From the NCBI GenBank assembly GCA_900540295.1, contig UQFM01000053.1, forward strand, positions 1-12,818: DNA of 12,818 nt, given 5' to 3'. Below, piece after piece: positions 5,431 through 12,818 of this stretch; the first letter of the stretch is position 1; every line of letters starts with the position of its first letter. Source of the stretch: an uncultured Oscillospiraceae bacterium (lineage in GTDB: Bacteria; Bacillota; Clostridia; Oscillospirales; Acutalibacteraceae). Below the pieces are notes generated by a model. It worked only from the letters and a program-made list of their open reading frames with translations. It was not told the origin of the DNA and made no database searches. A program made the position numbers and the translations under genes.

Positions 5431-6306
5431 TTATTTCACCTCTGTTTCCGTATTTTCAAAAAATTCCGCTTTCCAGGAGAAAGAAAATTCCCCGCCTGCG
5501 GGCAGTGCGACAATTCCGCGTTTCTCGGAAAAATCGTCTTTTCTGTCGTAGCTGTCGTTTACACCGTACCACGGTTCAATACAGACAAACGGTGCGGCAG
5601 GCTTTGCCCAAATCGCAAGAAACGGCGCATCACCAAAGGTAAAGCGTATTTTCGTGCGCGCCGCTTCTCGGTGCAGTGTAACAAAATCGGACTGCACGCC
5701 CTCAAAAATCAGTGCGTCTTTGTCAAACAGGTGTTCTGTCAGCAACAGGGTATCGCTGTTTTCAAGAATCAAATCCGTTTCGCCTGTAATCACGGAATCA
5801 TGGTCAATGCGTTCGCTGACAAGCGTTTCCTGCTTTTCAAAAACCAATTTGTCCCCAAGCGTGCAGTTGAACGCGGGATGCGCCCCGAGTGAAAAATACA
5901 TGGTTTTCGCATTCGGGTTTTTGACCATATGCGTGACGGTGAGACTGTTTTTGTCTATTGTAAAGGTAATATACAATTCGTAGTCATACGGATAGGCTTT
6001 TTTGGTTTCTTCGTCGCTTTTCTGTAAAAATACAAGCTCGTTTTCGCGCTCGGCAATGCACTGGAATTCTCTGTGCCGTGCAAGCCCGTGGCGGATGATT
6101 TCATATTCCCTGCCGTCAATGCGGCATTTGTCGTCAAGCAGTTTTCCGATTATCGGAAACAGAATCGGGGACTGCCCGTTCCAGACGGATTTGTCGCCCT
6201 GCCATAAAAATTCGTGTCCGCTTTCTTGGGACTGTATGCTTGTGAGCACAGCGCCGAACTGCGCGACACGGACTTTCAGATATTTGTTTTGGACGGTATA
6301 AATCAT
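5431..6306 (-). CDS. Aldose 1-epimerase family protein (GalM/LacX-like)
   Basis: A 291-residue beta-sandwich mutarotase-fold protein, expected to interconvert anomers of a sugar or sugar phosphate in the cytoplasm. Family landmarks in order: EFLWQGD (32-38), SPILFPIIGKL (46-56), RHGLARHREF with H73 (72-81), LGAHPAFN with H143 (140-147), and CIEPWYGVND with E244 (242-251). H73, H143 and E244 match the usual two histidines and catalytic glutamate. I start it at the ATG at 6306 rather than an upstream in-frame ATG at 6384: the protein then begins MIYTVQNKYLKV as relatives do, an AGAGGGA ribosome site lies just before it, and the longer form would read through the uracil permease terminator. The sugar is not predictable. 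The DUF1643 gene follows after 2 bases. Confidence 0.9.
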   Translation of the reverse strand: MIYTVQNKYLKVRVAQFGAVLTSIQSQESGHEFLWQGDKSVWNGQSPILFPIIGKLLDDKCRIDGREYEIIRHGLARHREFQCIAERENELVFLQKSDEETKKAYPYDYELYITFTIDKNSLTVTHMVKNPNAKTMYFSLGAHPAFNCTLGDKLVFEKQETLVSERIDHDSVITGETDLILENSDTLLLTEHLFDKDALIFEGVQSDFVTLHREAARTKIRFTFGDAPFLAIWAKPAAPFVCIEPWYGVNDSYDRKDDFSEKRGIVALPAGGEFSFSWKAEFFENTETEVK

Positions 6307-6337
6307 AAAAATCCCTCTTTTTATATGCAAATATAAA

Positions 6338-6373
6338 AATAAAAGCAGATGTTTTAAAGCATCTGCTTTTATT
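6338..6373 (-). terminator. Intrinsic terminator of the uracil permease gene
   Basis: A perfect 14-bp stem: AATAAAAGCAGATG (6338-6351) with CATCTGCTTTTATT (6360-6373), loop of 8 bases. On the minus strand the stem is followed by a TTTTATAT tract. It begins 15 bases past the permease stop. The epimerase gene starts 32 bases beyond it, so that gene depends on read-through or on a weak promoter I could not define. Confidence 0.88.
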
Positions 6374-6387
6374 CGATTACACAAGAA

Positions 6388-7779
6388 TTATTTCGCTTTG
6401 GCGGTTTTGGCTTTGCCGAGAATTAAATTCGTGATGATACCGAGAATCAAGGCGCAGGCGATAGAGGTGAGCGTCACCTGACCGAAGCTGACGGTAAGCC
6501 CGCCGATACCGCAAATCAGAATGACGGCAACCACAAAGAGGTTTTTGTTTTCGCCGAGGTCAACGTCTTGAATCATTTTCAGACCTGACACGGCAATAAA
6601 GCCGTAAAGCGTCACGCAGACGCCGCCCATGACGCAGTTCGGAATCGTTGCAAGGAAAGTGACGAACGGTCCGAAGAACGAAATGACGATTGCCATAACC
6701 GCGGTTGCAAGAATGGTAATGACAGAAGCGTTGCCCGTAATGGCGACACAGCCGACGGATTCGCCGTAGGTGGTGTTCGGGCAGCCGCCGAAGAGCGCGC
6801 CCGCGATAGAGCCGACGCCGTCGCCGAGCAGCGTTCTGTGCAGTCCCGGCTCTTTCAGAAGGTCCTGACCGATAACCGAGGAGAGGTTCTTATGGTCTGC
6901 AATATGTTCTGCGAAAACGACGAATGCAACAGGCACATAGGCGACTGCAACGGTTGCAATGTATTTTCCGTTTACAGCGGAAAGACCTTTTGCCGCCATC
7001 AGGAACGAAAAGTCGGGAATCGCGAAAAGCTTCATGTTGCTGAAAACGCTGAAGTCGATTACCTGCAATGCGGTGTTGTTTGTTTTGAGACCGATGACGG
7101 TGAAAATTGCCGCCGCGGCGTACCCCGCAAGAATACCGATGATAAACGGAATGAGCTTTGCCATTTTTTTACCGAATACCGAGCAAAGCATAACCACAAA
7201 GAGGGTTACAAGTCCGCAGGCAAGCGCGACATAGGGGCTTGCGGCGGAAACGAAGGATGTACCTTCCACAATCGCACCGTCTACGATTTCCTGTGTGGGC
7301 ACTTCCGCCATAACCTTGCCCAAGGTGAGGTCGCTGACGGCGTTGCCCGCGAGCGAAAGACCGATGATGGCAACTGTCGGTCCGATGACCACGGCGGGCA
7401 TCAGCTTGTCAATCCATGCAACGCCTGCAAATTTAATCACCAGTGCAATGACGACATATACAAGACCCGCAAATACAGCGCCGAGGATAATGCCCGCATA
7501 GCCCGCTTCTGCCGAAGCCGCACCTGCAAAGGCGGAGAACATAGAGCCTAAAAAGGCGAACGAGGAGCCGAGAAATACAGGGCTTCTGAATTTTGTGAAA
7601 AGCAGATAGACGATTGTGCCGATACCTGCGCCGAACAGTGCCGCAGACTGCGACATCCCGTTGCCGACAATGGACGGCACGGCGATGGTTGCCGCAAGAA
7701 TTGCCAGCAGCTGCTGAAATGCGAACACAATCAGCTGTCCGAATTTCGGTTTGTCTTTGATGTTGTAAACAAGTTGCAT
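6388..7779 (-). CDS. uraA: Uracil permease (NCS2 family, UraA/PyrP type)
   Basis: A 463-residue polytopic transporter of the NCS2 nucleobase family that imports uracil, probably with protons, feeding pyrimidine salvage. Hydrophobic segments fill the protein, consistent with the 14-helix UraA fold. Diagnostic residues are present: VVFAEHIADHKNLSSVIG (287-304), with E291 and H296 matching the substrate/proton helix, and FGGCPNTTYGESVG (330-343), with E340 matching the second binding glutamate. NTTYGE is typical of uracil rather than xanthine/urate members. The start MQLVYNIKDKPKF is normal for Firmicute PyrP-like proteins, with AGGAGG six bases before the ATG. No PyrR attenuator or purine riboswitch is visible in its short leader. 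No other pyrimidine genes are in the window. Confidence 0.92.
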   Translation of the reverse strand: MQLVYNIKDKPKFGQLIVFAFQQLLAILAATIAVPSIVGNGMSQSAALFGAGIGTIVYLLFTKFRSPVFLGSSFAFLGSMFSAFAGAASAEAGYAGIILGAVFAGLVYVVIALVIKFAGVAWIDKLMPAVVIGPTVAIIGLSLAGNAVSDLTLGKVMAEVPTQEIVDGAIVEGTSFVSAASPYVALACGLVTLFVVMLCSVFGKKMAKLIPFIIGILAGYAAAAIFTVIGLKTNNTALQVIDFSVFSNMKLFAIPDFSFLMAAKGLSAVNGKYIATVAVAYVPVAFVVFAEHIADHKNLSSVIGQDLLKEPGLHRTLLGDGVGSIAGALFGGCPNTTYGESVGCVAITGNASVITILATAVMAIVISFFGPFVTFLATIPNCVMGGVCVTLYGFIAVSGLKMIQDVDLGENKNLFVVAVILICGIGGLTVSFGQVTLTSIACALILGIITNLILGKAKTAKAK

Positions 7780-7811
7780 GGATAACCTCCTGAGTTTATT
7801 TTATCTTCAAA

Positions 7812-7840
7812 AGAATAGCATAGTATCCTGCAAAAGTAAA
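7812..7840 (-). promoter_or_regulatory. Possible promoter of the uracil permease gene
   Basis: On the minus strand, TTTACT (7840-7835), a 17-base spacer and TATTCT (7817-7812) preceded by TGC, an extended -10. Start would be near 7804, about 25 bases before the ATG. The hexamers are imperfect. Confidence 0.45.
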
Positions 7841-7895
7841 GGCAAAAATTCCTTAAATATTCCTGAATCCGCACTTTTTCGTCAAAATACACCTA

Positions 7896-7924
7896 TTGAC
7901 AAACGGACAGCCTCTTTTTATAAT
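7896..7924 (+). promoter_or_regulatory. Perfect-consensus sigma-A promoter of plsY
   Basis: TTGACA (7896-7901), 17 bases, TATAAT (7919-7924): both hexamers and the spacing match consensus exactly. Initiation near 7931 gives a leader of about 38 bases containing AGAGGTG (7951-7957). A constitutive strong promoter fits an essential lipid gene. Confidence 0.88.
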
Positions 7925-7968
7925 AATTTGCAATATACTAAAGATTTTACAGAGGTGCTTTTCAAGAT

Positions 7969-8613
7969 ATGCTTTCTTATATTCTCTCTGCGGCAGTTGC
8001 GTATTTGCTCGGTTCTTTGAGCTTCGGCATTATTCTTTCCAAGGTAAAATACAAAAAGGATATTCGCGACTACGGCTCAAACAACGCGGGTATGACCAAT
8101 ACCCTGCGCACGTTCGGCAAGCGCGCGGCGGCATTTGTGTTTGTTTTTGACGCGCTTAAAGGCTCTGCGGCGGTGCTTTTGGCAAAATATGTGCTGAGCT
8201 TTTCAGGCGACGCACAGCTTTGCGCGTATATTGCGCTGTTTTTTGCAGTCGTCGGGCATATGTTTCCCGTCTATTTTAAATTTAAGGGCGGCAAGGGGGC
8301 GGCAACCGCACTCGGCGCTACCACCGCGCTTGCACCGCTTACTTTTCCGCTTGTCATGATTCCGTTTTTTGTTGTGGTGTTTACAAGCAAAATGGTGTCT
8401 CTTGCTTCCATTATTTCGGGCGTTTTTTTGCCGTTTATTACGTTCGGGATTTATTATTGTAAAGGCGAACCGACGCTTGTACCGACGGTTTCCACTGCGC
8501 TGGTTGCCGTATTGATTGTGTTTATGCACCGTTCCAACATCAAACGGATTCTGAAAGGCGAAGAAAGAAAAATCGGCTCCGATAAACCGAAAGCCGAAAA
8601 AGATAAGAGCTGA
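7969..8613 (+). CDS. plsY: Acyl-phosphate:glycerol-3-phosphate acyltransferase PlsY
   Basis: A 214-residue inner-membrane enzyme that transfers an acyl group from acyl-phosphate to the sn-1 position of glycerol-3-phosphate, the first step of phospholipid synthesis in bacteria lacking PlsB. Several membrane segments are visible. Conserved loops: YLLGSLSFG (12-20), YGSNNAGMTNTLR (35-47, the usual GSGNxGxTN with SN for SG), GHMFPVYFKFKGGKGAAT (96-113), and the C-terminal HRSNIKRIL (187-195). The tail is charged (Lys/Glu-rich, 196-214). Its partner PlsX is not in the window. It is preceded by a perfect promoter and ends only 3 bases from the converging DUF1294 gene. Confidence 0.93.
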   Translation: MLSYILSAAVAYLLGSLSFGIILSKVKYKKDIRDYGSNNAGMTNTLRTFGKRAAAFVFVFDALKGSAAVLLAKYVLSFSGDAQLCAYIALFFAVVGHMFPVYFKFKGGKGAATALGATTALAPLTFPLVMIPFFVVVFTSKMVSLASIISGVFLPFITFGIYYCKGEPTLVPTVSTALVAVLIVFMHRSNIKRILKGEERKIGSDKPKAEKDKS

Positions 8614-8616
8614 TAT

Positions 8617-8907
8617 TTACAGCGGCATGGGCAGGTAGATATACCACATATACAAAAGCCCGATTTGCACCGAAATGATTACAGGCAGTCCCCACATGAA
8701 TTTTTTGTGCCGTGTTTTGTGCCGAATGATGTGCATGGTTACATACATCGGCAGTGCTGCACCCAATATTCCCAAAGCAAGAAGAGTCCGTTCGGGTACT
8801 CTTCTTTTTTTGCGCTTTGCGGCGCATTTATCGTAAACTGTCATAAATACCCCTACGACAGAAATACAAATACAATAGACAAGCAAAATTTTTGCTTCCA
8901 AAACCAT
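8617..8907 (-). CDS. DUF1294 family small membrane protein
   Basis: A 96-residue protein with a first membrane helix at about 5-25 and two more at about 42-60 and 72-92. It carries the DUF1294 (PF06961) signature: DK at 26-27 right after helix 1, a basic stretch ending RRVPERTLL (35-43), and RHKTRHKKF (62-70) before the last helix. Function is unknown across the family. It has a strong promoter whose predicted start lies only about 9 bases before the ATG, so the leader is very short and consists almost entirely of a GGTGAT ribosome site. It converges on plsY with a 3-base gap, leaving no room for a separate terminator. Confidence 0.9.
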   Translation of the reverse strand: MVLEAKILLVYCICISVVGVFMTVYDKCAAKRKKRRVPERTLLALGILGAALPMYVTMHIIRHKTRHKKFMWGLPVIISVQIGLLYMWYIYLPMPL

Positions 8908-8922
8908 AATATCACCACACTT

Positions 8923-8951
8923 ATTATATTATGTGCTTGTTAAAAAGTCAA
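8923..8951 (-). promoter_or_regulatory. Sigma-A promoter of the DUF1294 gene
   Basis: On the minus strand, TTGACT (8951-8946), a 17-base spacer and TATAAT (8928-8923). Start is predicted near 8916, leaving a leader of 9-10 bases. I could not find a comparable plus-strand promoter for the cell-wall operon in the same 57-base gap. Confidence 0.75.
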
Positions 8952-8964
8952 AGGGGTTTACAAT

Positions 8965-10200
8965 ATGCAAAAACGGTTTCTTTTGGCAGTGCTCTTTATT
9001 GCCGCGGCGGCGGGTGCAATATATTTCTTTCTTCGGCAGAGTGCGCAGGTACAGCCGCCGCAGGAGATGCCGGCGACACCGCCGACGGTTTCGGCGAGCG
9101 AAGAGGTTCGTGCGGTATGGGTGAATTACAATGAGCTGTCCATGAAATCATTGGGCGGCGGGACACAGACGGATTTTCAAAATAAATCGGAGGAGATGTG
9201 CCGAAATATCCGCGAATCGGGCATGAATACCGTGATTGTGCATGTGCGCCCGTTTTGCGATGCGTTTTACGCGTCCGAGCTGTTTCCGTGGAGTGTATAT
9301 CTGACGGGAACACAGGGACAGGGGGTGGACTATGACCCGCTCGGGATTTTCTTGGCGGCGGCGAAGGCGCAGAATCTTTCCGTACAGGCATGGATTAACC
9401 CGTATCGCGTGCTTTTGTCTGCGGAATGGGAAAAATTGAGCGATAACAATCCTGCAAAGCAGTGGTACGAAGCAGGAAAAACAGAGAATTTGCTGTTGGT
9501 CGAGGACGGAATTTATCTCAATCCCTCGTCTGTGGAAGCGCAAACACTGATTATTAACGGCGTGCGTGAAATCTTGCAGAAATACGACATAGACGCAATC
9601 CATATGGACGACTATTTTTACCCGACGAATGACCCGTCCGTAGATGCCGCCTCCTATGCATCCTATCAGCAGGCAGGCGGCAGACTTTCGCAGGACGATT
9701 GGCGGCGGGAAAATGTGAGCATGTTTGTAAGCGCGCTGTATGCGGCGATAAAAGCGCAAAATCCGCAGACACAGCTGGTGATAAGCCCCGGCGGGGACAT
9801 TCGGAAAAATCATGACAATCTGTATGCCGATGTCGAGCGCTGGGCGCGCGAGCCCGGATTTTTGGACGTTTTGATGCCGCAGTTGTATTACGGCTTTGAA
9901 AATGCCGCTAAGCCGTTTGAAAAAACCGCCGCAGAGTGGGCGAATCTGCGTTTCGCGCCGAATGTTTCTCTGTGCTTCGGGCTGGCGGCATACAAATGCG
10001 GCAAAGAGGATGTACACGCAGGCACAGGTGCACTCGAATGGACACAGCAGGAAGATATTTTGGCGCGTCAGCTGAAACTTTGCCGCACTTTACCGCATTA
10101 CGGCGGGTTTGCGCTTTATACCTATTCCAGCATTTACATGTCGGATTCCGCCGAAATTATGAAAAAAGAGTGGAAAAATTTCAGAAATGTGTTACAATAA
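8965..10200 (+). CDS. GHL10/DUF187 glycosyl hydrolase-like protein, membrane-anchored
   Basis: A 411-residue extracytoplasmic protein of the glycosyl hydrolase-like 10 family (PF02638/DUF187). An uncleaved-looking N-terminal helix (about 5-23) is followed by a Pro-rich linker (30-41). The (beta/alpha)8-type domain begins VRAVWVNYNEL (48-58) and has VHVRPFCDAFY (92-102), WINPYRV (143-149), IDAIHMDDYFYP (209-220) with the likely catalytic acidic pair D215/D216, and LMPQLYYG (303-310). E. coli DigH of this family cuts peptidoglycan strands stripped of stem peptides; Bacillus YngK is related. The next gene is an amidase that would create such strands, which supports that role. AAAGGGG precedes the ATG by 8 bases. 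The amidase gene follows after 27 bases in the same direction. Confidence 0.88.
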   Translation: MQKRFLLAVLFIAAAAGAIYFFLRQSAQVQPPQEMPATPPTVSASEEVRAVWVNYNELSMKSLGGGTQTDFQNKSEEMCRNIRESGMNTVIVHVRPFCDAFYASELFPWSVYLTGTQGQGVDYDPLGIFLAAAKAQNLSVQAWINPYRVLLSAEWEKLSDNNPAKQWYEAGKTENLLLVEDGIYLNPSSVEAQTLIINGVREILQKYDIDAIHMDDYFYPTNDPSVDAASYASYQQAGGRLSQDDWRRENVSMFVSALYAAIKAQNPQTQLVISPGGDIRKNHDNLYADVERWAREPGFLDVLMPQLYYGFENAAKPFEKTAAEWANLRFAPNVSLCFGLAAYKCGKEDVHAGTGALEWTQQEDILARQLKLCRTLPHYGGFALYTYSSIYMSDSAEIMKKEWKNFRNVLQ

Positions 10201-10227
10201 AAATAATCGAAGAAAGTACATAATCAA

Positions 10228-12048
10228 ATGAAAGGGGGGACGAACCGACATACAATGCATACATATAAAAAGCAATGGATAGGTGCGCTGGTGCTTTTGC
10301 TGTTGAGCGTGCCGATTGCGTTTACGGCGATTTTTCAGGGTTGGCTTTCAGAGACGGTGCATGCCCCGGCGTTTTCGGAGGAGACCGTTTCGGAAACGGA
10401 AAGCGCGTCGGAGCCGCTTCCCGAGGACACCACTGCGGAGCCGACCACCGAAGCCCCTGTGCTTCTGCGGGCAGCCTCGCCGAACAAGAATCTTTCCGCA
10501 GACGGCGGCATGGTGTTAGAGGTTTCTGCCGAAGCGGTGCAGGGTGCAACGGTAACCGTAACCCTCGGTAAAACCACCGTTTCTCTTGTGCCGTCCGAAG
10601 AAACCGCAGACGGGACAGGCTATGTGACTTATAAAGGCTCGTTTACGCTTCCCGCAGGGAAACCGAAAAAGCAGAAGCTCGGCACACTTCGTTTTACGGC
10701 TGAACAAAACGGACAAGCCGAGACGCTTTCGGGCGCGTCTGTTACGGTGAACGCACTGCAATATGCCGACATCCCCATAGACGTCGGGCAGGGCGTTGTG
10801 AAACCGCCTGTTGTTTCGGGTGAGGGAAAGGTCGATGTTTTGTCTCCCGAAACGGATTACGGCAGAGGTGCGGCGCGTATTTTACAGGTGACTGCCGATT
10901 ATGCCGAGACCTGCCCCGGCAATACCGCAGACGACCAATCCTCGCCGCTGTGCACGCCGTTTCTCGGCGGTACATACGATTATATTACGGGCGAGGGCAC
11001 GTTTGACGGCAAGGCGTATTATATCACCAAATCGGGCTATAAGGTAGAGCAGGCGGATTCAAAAAGCTTTGACGGCTATGTGCTGCCGACCAACACCGCT
11101 TCCGTATATAAATCCTACACAAGCGGTGAAAGCCATGTGATTTTAACAATGAACTGGAAAGTTCCCTTTGTTTCGGAGCTGAAACCGCAGGCATATCATA
11201 AGGGGTACATGGACCGTGTGTTCAACGTGACGGACTCCACGGCGCAGTATATCGATTTTACGTTTTATTATACCAATGCCGCCGAAGGGTCGGCGGACTT
11301 TTCGGGCAGTAATGTTGTAAAGTTCGCAGAATGGCGCAATGTCGGTGTAAACGGTACATCTACTCTGCGCGTGTATCTGCGCCAAAACGGCAAATTCTGC
11401 GGCTACCGTGCCTATTATTCGAGCGATAACCGATTGGTTATCAGTTTCCGTAATAAACCCACATCCGTGCGGAATGCGGTTGTGGCAATCGACCCGGGGC
11501 ACGGCGGACGCGACTGCGGTGCGATTGCCGTGAACGGAATGTACGAATCCGCTTTGAATTTGCGCGTATCTGCGCTTCTCAAGCAAAAATTAGAAGCGCA
11601 GGGTGTGCGGGTTGTGATTTTCCGCACAAACGATACGTATTACAGCAAAGCGGACCGTCGGCGCATGGCGCGCGAAGCGGGGGCGGATGCGTATATCTCG
11701 CTCCACCACAATTCTTCGCCGAGCGCTTCTTTAAGCGGCACCGAGGTGTATTATTACCGCGCGTATGCACAGCCGTTGGCAAAGAGCATTCATGCAAATC
11801 TTGCAGGTGCTTGGCAGGATATTTACAAAAATGACGCGGCAATGCGTGCAAAAGTCATACCGAAAGACGGCGGTGTGCGGTATTATCCGTTCGGTGTGAC
11901 GCGTATTGAGGAGTGTCCGTCCGTACTCATAGAATGCGGTTATCTCTCCAATTCGGCAGAGTGCAGCGCATGTTATGACCCTGTAAATCAGGACAAGCTT
12001 GCCTCGGCAATTTGCCGCGGTATCGTGGGGTATTTGAAAAATAACTGA
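10228..12048 (+). CDS. N-acetylmuramoyl-L-alanine amidase (Amidase_3), exported
   Basis: A 606-residue cell-wall enzyme. A signal or anchor helix at about 17-37 is followed by an acidic Ser/Thr/Pro/Glu-rich linker (45-78), an Ig-like beta domain (about 84-176), a long central region (about 180-412) I cannot name whose end (TLRVYLRQNGKF, 379-390, and NRLVISF, 401-407) looks AMIN-like, and a C-terminal Amidase_3 domain (PF01520, about 416-606). The zinc and catalytic residues are all present: H425 in IDPGHGG, E440 in MYESALN, H493 in SLHHNS and E569 in LIECGYLSN. It should cleave the bond between N-acetylmuramic acid and L-alanine. I use the ATG at 10228. ATG 10255 would give a more usual signal peptide, but the GGGGGG run (10234-10239) is 15 bases away from it. 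Second of three cell-wall genes. Confidence 0.9.
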   Translation: MKGGTNRHTMHTYKKQWIGALVLLLLSVPIAFTAIFQGWLSETVHAPAFSEETVSETESASEPLPEDTTAEPTTEAPVLLRAASPNKNLSADGGMVLEVSAEAVQGATVTVTLGKTTVSLVPSEETADGTGYVTYKGSFTLPAGKPKKQKLGTLRFTAEQNGQAETLSGASVTVNALQYADIPIDVGQGVVKPPVVSGEGKVDVLSPETDYGRGAARILQVTADYAETCPGNTADDQSSPLCTPFLGGTYDYITGEGTFDGKAYYITKSGYKVEQADSKSFDGYVLPTNTASVYKSYTSGESHVILTMNWKVPFVSELKPQAYHKGYMDRVFNVTDSTAQYIDFTFYYTNAAEGSADFSGSNVVKFAEWRNVGVNGTSTLRVYLRQNGKFCGYRAYYSSDNRLVISFRNKPTSVRNAVVAIDPGHGGRDCGAIAVNGMYESALNLRVSALLKQKLEAQGVRVVIFRTNDTYYSKADRRRMAREAGADAYISLHHNSSPSASLSGTEVYYYRAYAQPLAKSIHANLAGAWQDIYKNDAAMRAKVIPKDGGVRYYPFGVTRIEECPSVLIECGYLSNSAECSACYDPVNQDKLASAICRGIVGYLKNN

Positions 12049-12091
12049 TGTACAAAAATGTGCAGTGCGAAAGAAAGGATATGGTGTGCAC

Positions 12092-12768
12092 ATGAAAAAT
12101 AAAAAAGTTCTGCGTTCCGTGCTTGCGGTGCTGTTACTGCTGTGTATTACGGTGCTGCCCGTTTTTGCTTTAACGGGTACGGTTGTGACGCAGGGAAGCA
12201 GTTTGAAAATCCGAAAAGGTCCGGGTACGGGCTATGAAGAAGCCTTCAGGCTGAGCCCGGGGGATACTGTAACGATTTTGGGCGAATTCAAAAGCGATAA
12301 AGGCGATACCGTGAATTATCCGATTTGGTATAAAATCGCCTATGAAATGAAAAGCGGACAGGTTTTAGAGGGATATGCCGCAGCGAATTATATTACGATT
12401 GACGGTACGCCCGACCCTGTTCCCGGCGGCGAAGTGGATATTTACGCATATCCCGAAGCATACCGTCCCTATTTAAAATCGCTTGCCGAAGCGCACCCGA
12501 ATTGGAAATTCACTTTCTTCGACACGGGTTTGGATTGGAACACAGTGATGGATAACGAGTGCTATCGCGGTGAACCGTTCCGAAATGTGGTCAGTTCTTC
12601 CACTTTCAAAAATCATCCCGAATACTGCTACAAAGATGCGAACGGCAATTATCTGAAATCCGCCGAAGGCTGGTATCAGGCTTCCGATGCAGTTGTCGCG
12701 TACTATATGGACCCGCGCAACCTGATGACGGAATCCCGCATATTCCAGTTTGAAAAGCTGTCTTTCGA
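12092..12768 (+). CDS. SH3b-containing glucosaminidase-type cell-wall protein, 3' end missing
   Basis: The first 225 codons of an exported protein; the frame is open when the adapter begins at 12769. A clear signal peptide ends at VFA (24-26). An SH3b domain (about 29-103) includes SLKIRKGPGTGYEEAF (37-52) and is likely to bind cell wall. After a Pro/Gly linker comes YPEAYRPYLKSLAEAHPNW (120-138), then TGLDWNTVMDNE (145-156) and VVAYYMDPRNLM (201-212), IFQFEKLSF (217-225). This arrangement is the usual front part of clostridial Glucosaminidase-family (PF01832) autolysins; the catalytic region itself lies beyond the contig. AAAGGA (12074-12079) suits a GTG start at 12086 slightly better than the ATG at 12092. 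The translated tail CLLYTSPSPRD is adapter, not protein. It follows the amidase by 43 bases. Confidence 0.85.
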
Positions 12769-12818
12769 CTGTCTCTTATACACATCTCCGAGCCCACGAG
12801 ACCGATCAGTATCTCGTA
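12769..12818 (-). other. Nextera i7 sequencing adapter, inverted copy (artefact)
   Basis: The reverse complement of the left-end adapter: mosaic end CTGTCTCTTATACACATCT (12769-12787), CCGAGCCCACGAGAC (12788-12802), index CGATCAGT (12803-12810) and ATCTCGTA of P7. The index is the reverse complement of the one at 8-15, so both ends carry the same i7 barcode. Genuine sequence ends at 12768. Confidence 0.98.

Noticed and set aside
5275..5892. Plus-strand ORF of 205 codons spanning two genes
   Set aside because: Antisense across the DUF1643/epimerase junction, both of which have conserved motifs on the minus strand.
6307..6384. Longer N-terminus for the epimerase-like protein (ATG 6384)
   Set aside because: The extra 26 codons read through the permease terminator, and relatives start at the MIYTV segment, which has its own ribosome site.
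6838..7551. Plus-strand ORF of 237 codons, Cys/His-rich
   Set aside because: Antisense shadow of uraA; the Cys/His pattern is a by-product of Gly/Ala/Val codons read backwards.
7780..7968. Possible purine riboswitch or PyrR attenuator before uraA
   Set aside because: The predicted leader is about 25 bases and no aptamer or terminator-type stem is visible.
9148..10017. Minus-strand ORF of 289 codons
   Set aside because: Antisense to the GHL10 gene, with no ribosome site or recognisable domain.
12606..12797. Minus-strand ORF beginning MGSEMCIRDS
   Set aside because: Its start is translated Nextera adapter, a well-known database artefact, and the rest is antisense to the glucosaminidase-type gene.
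1..12818. Terminal inverted repeats of a linear plasmid or transposon
   Set aside because: The repeats are sequencing adapters with a barcode, not biological ends.

Overview
The window looks like one complete assembled contig from a low-to-mid GC Firmicute, most likely a gut Clostridia/Oscillospiraceae-type bacterium. The reasons are strong AGGAGG/AGGTGA ribosome sites, near-consensus sigma-A promoters, Firmicute-style protein families, and a paired-hairpin repeat (about 56-100) of a kind I recall from gut Clostridia. Bases 1-49 and 12769-12818 are not genomic. They are Illumina Nextera i7 adapters carrying the same index, facing each other as an artificial inverted terminal repeat. Genuine DNA is about 50-12768.

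Layout. (1) 62-2080, minus strand: a small two-helix membrane protein, a family 8 glycosyltransferase and a VTT/TVP38 membrane protein; the last two overlap as ATGA. (2) 2207-4667, plus strand: a small XRE regulator with its own terminator, then a consensus promoter, a 29-codon leader ORF with alternating complementary segments and an intrinsic terminator, then a two-domain GNAT acetyltransferase and an overlapping SAM-dependent methyltransferase. (3) 4808-7779, minus strand: uracil permease UraA with its own terminator, followed by an aldose-1-epimerase-like protein and a DUF1643 protein. (4) 7969-8907: plsY (plus) and a DUF1294 protein (minus), converging 3 bases apart. (5) 8965-12768, plus strand: three exported cell-wall proteins, namely a GHL10/DUF187 glycosyl hydrolase, an Amidase_3 N-acetylmuramoyl-L-alanine amidase, and the start of an SH3b-containing glucosaminidase-type protein cut by the contig end.

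How the parts may work together. The most interesting region is 2500-2780. A promoter is followed by a short translated leader whose RNA contains CCGATG and CATCGG segments in the order 1-2-3-4. Segments 3 and 4 form a perfect 10-bp terminator. Segment 2 can pair with either 1 or 3, and segment 1 lies inside the leader ORF. This is the layout of a ribosome-controlled transcription attenuator, placed before acetyltransferase and methyltransferase genes. The 2:3 pairing is short, so the model is a hypothesis. The cell-wall trio is also coherent: the amidase would strip stem peptides, GHL10 enzymes of the DigH type cut such denuded glycan, and a glucosaminidase would add a third cut.
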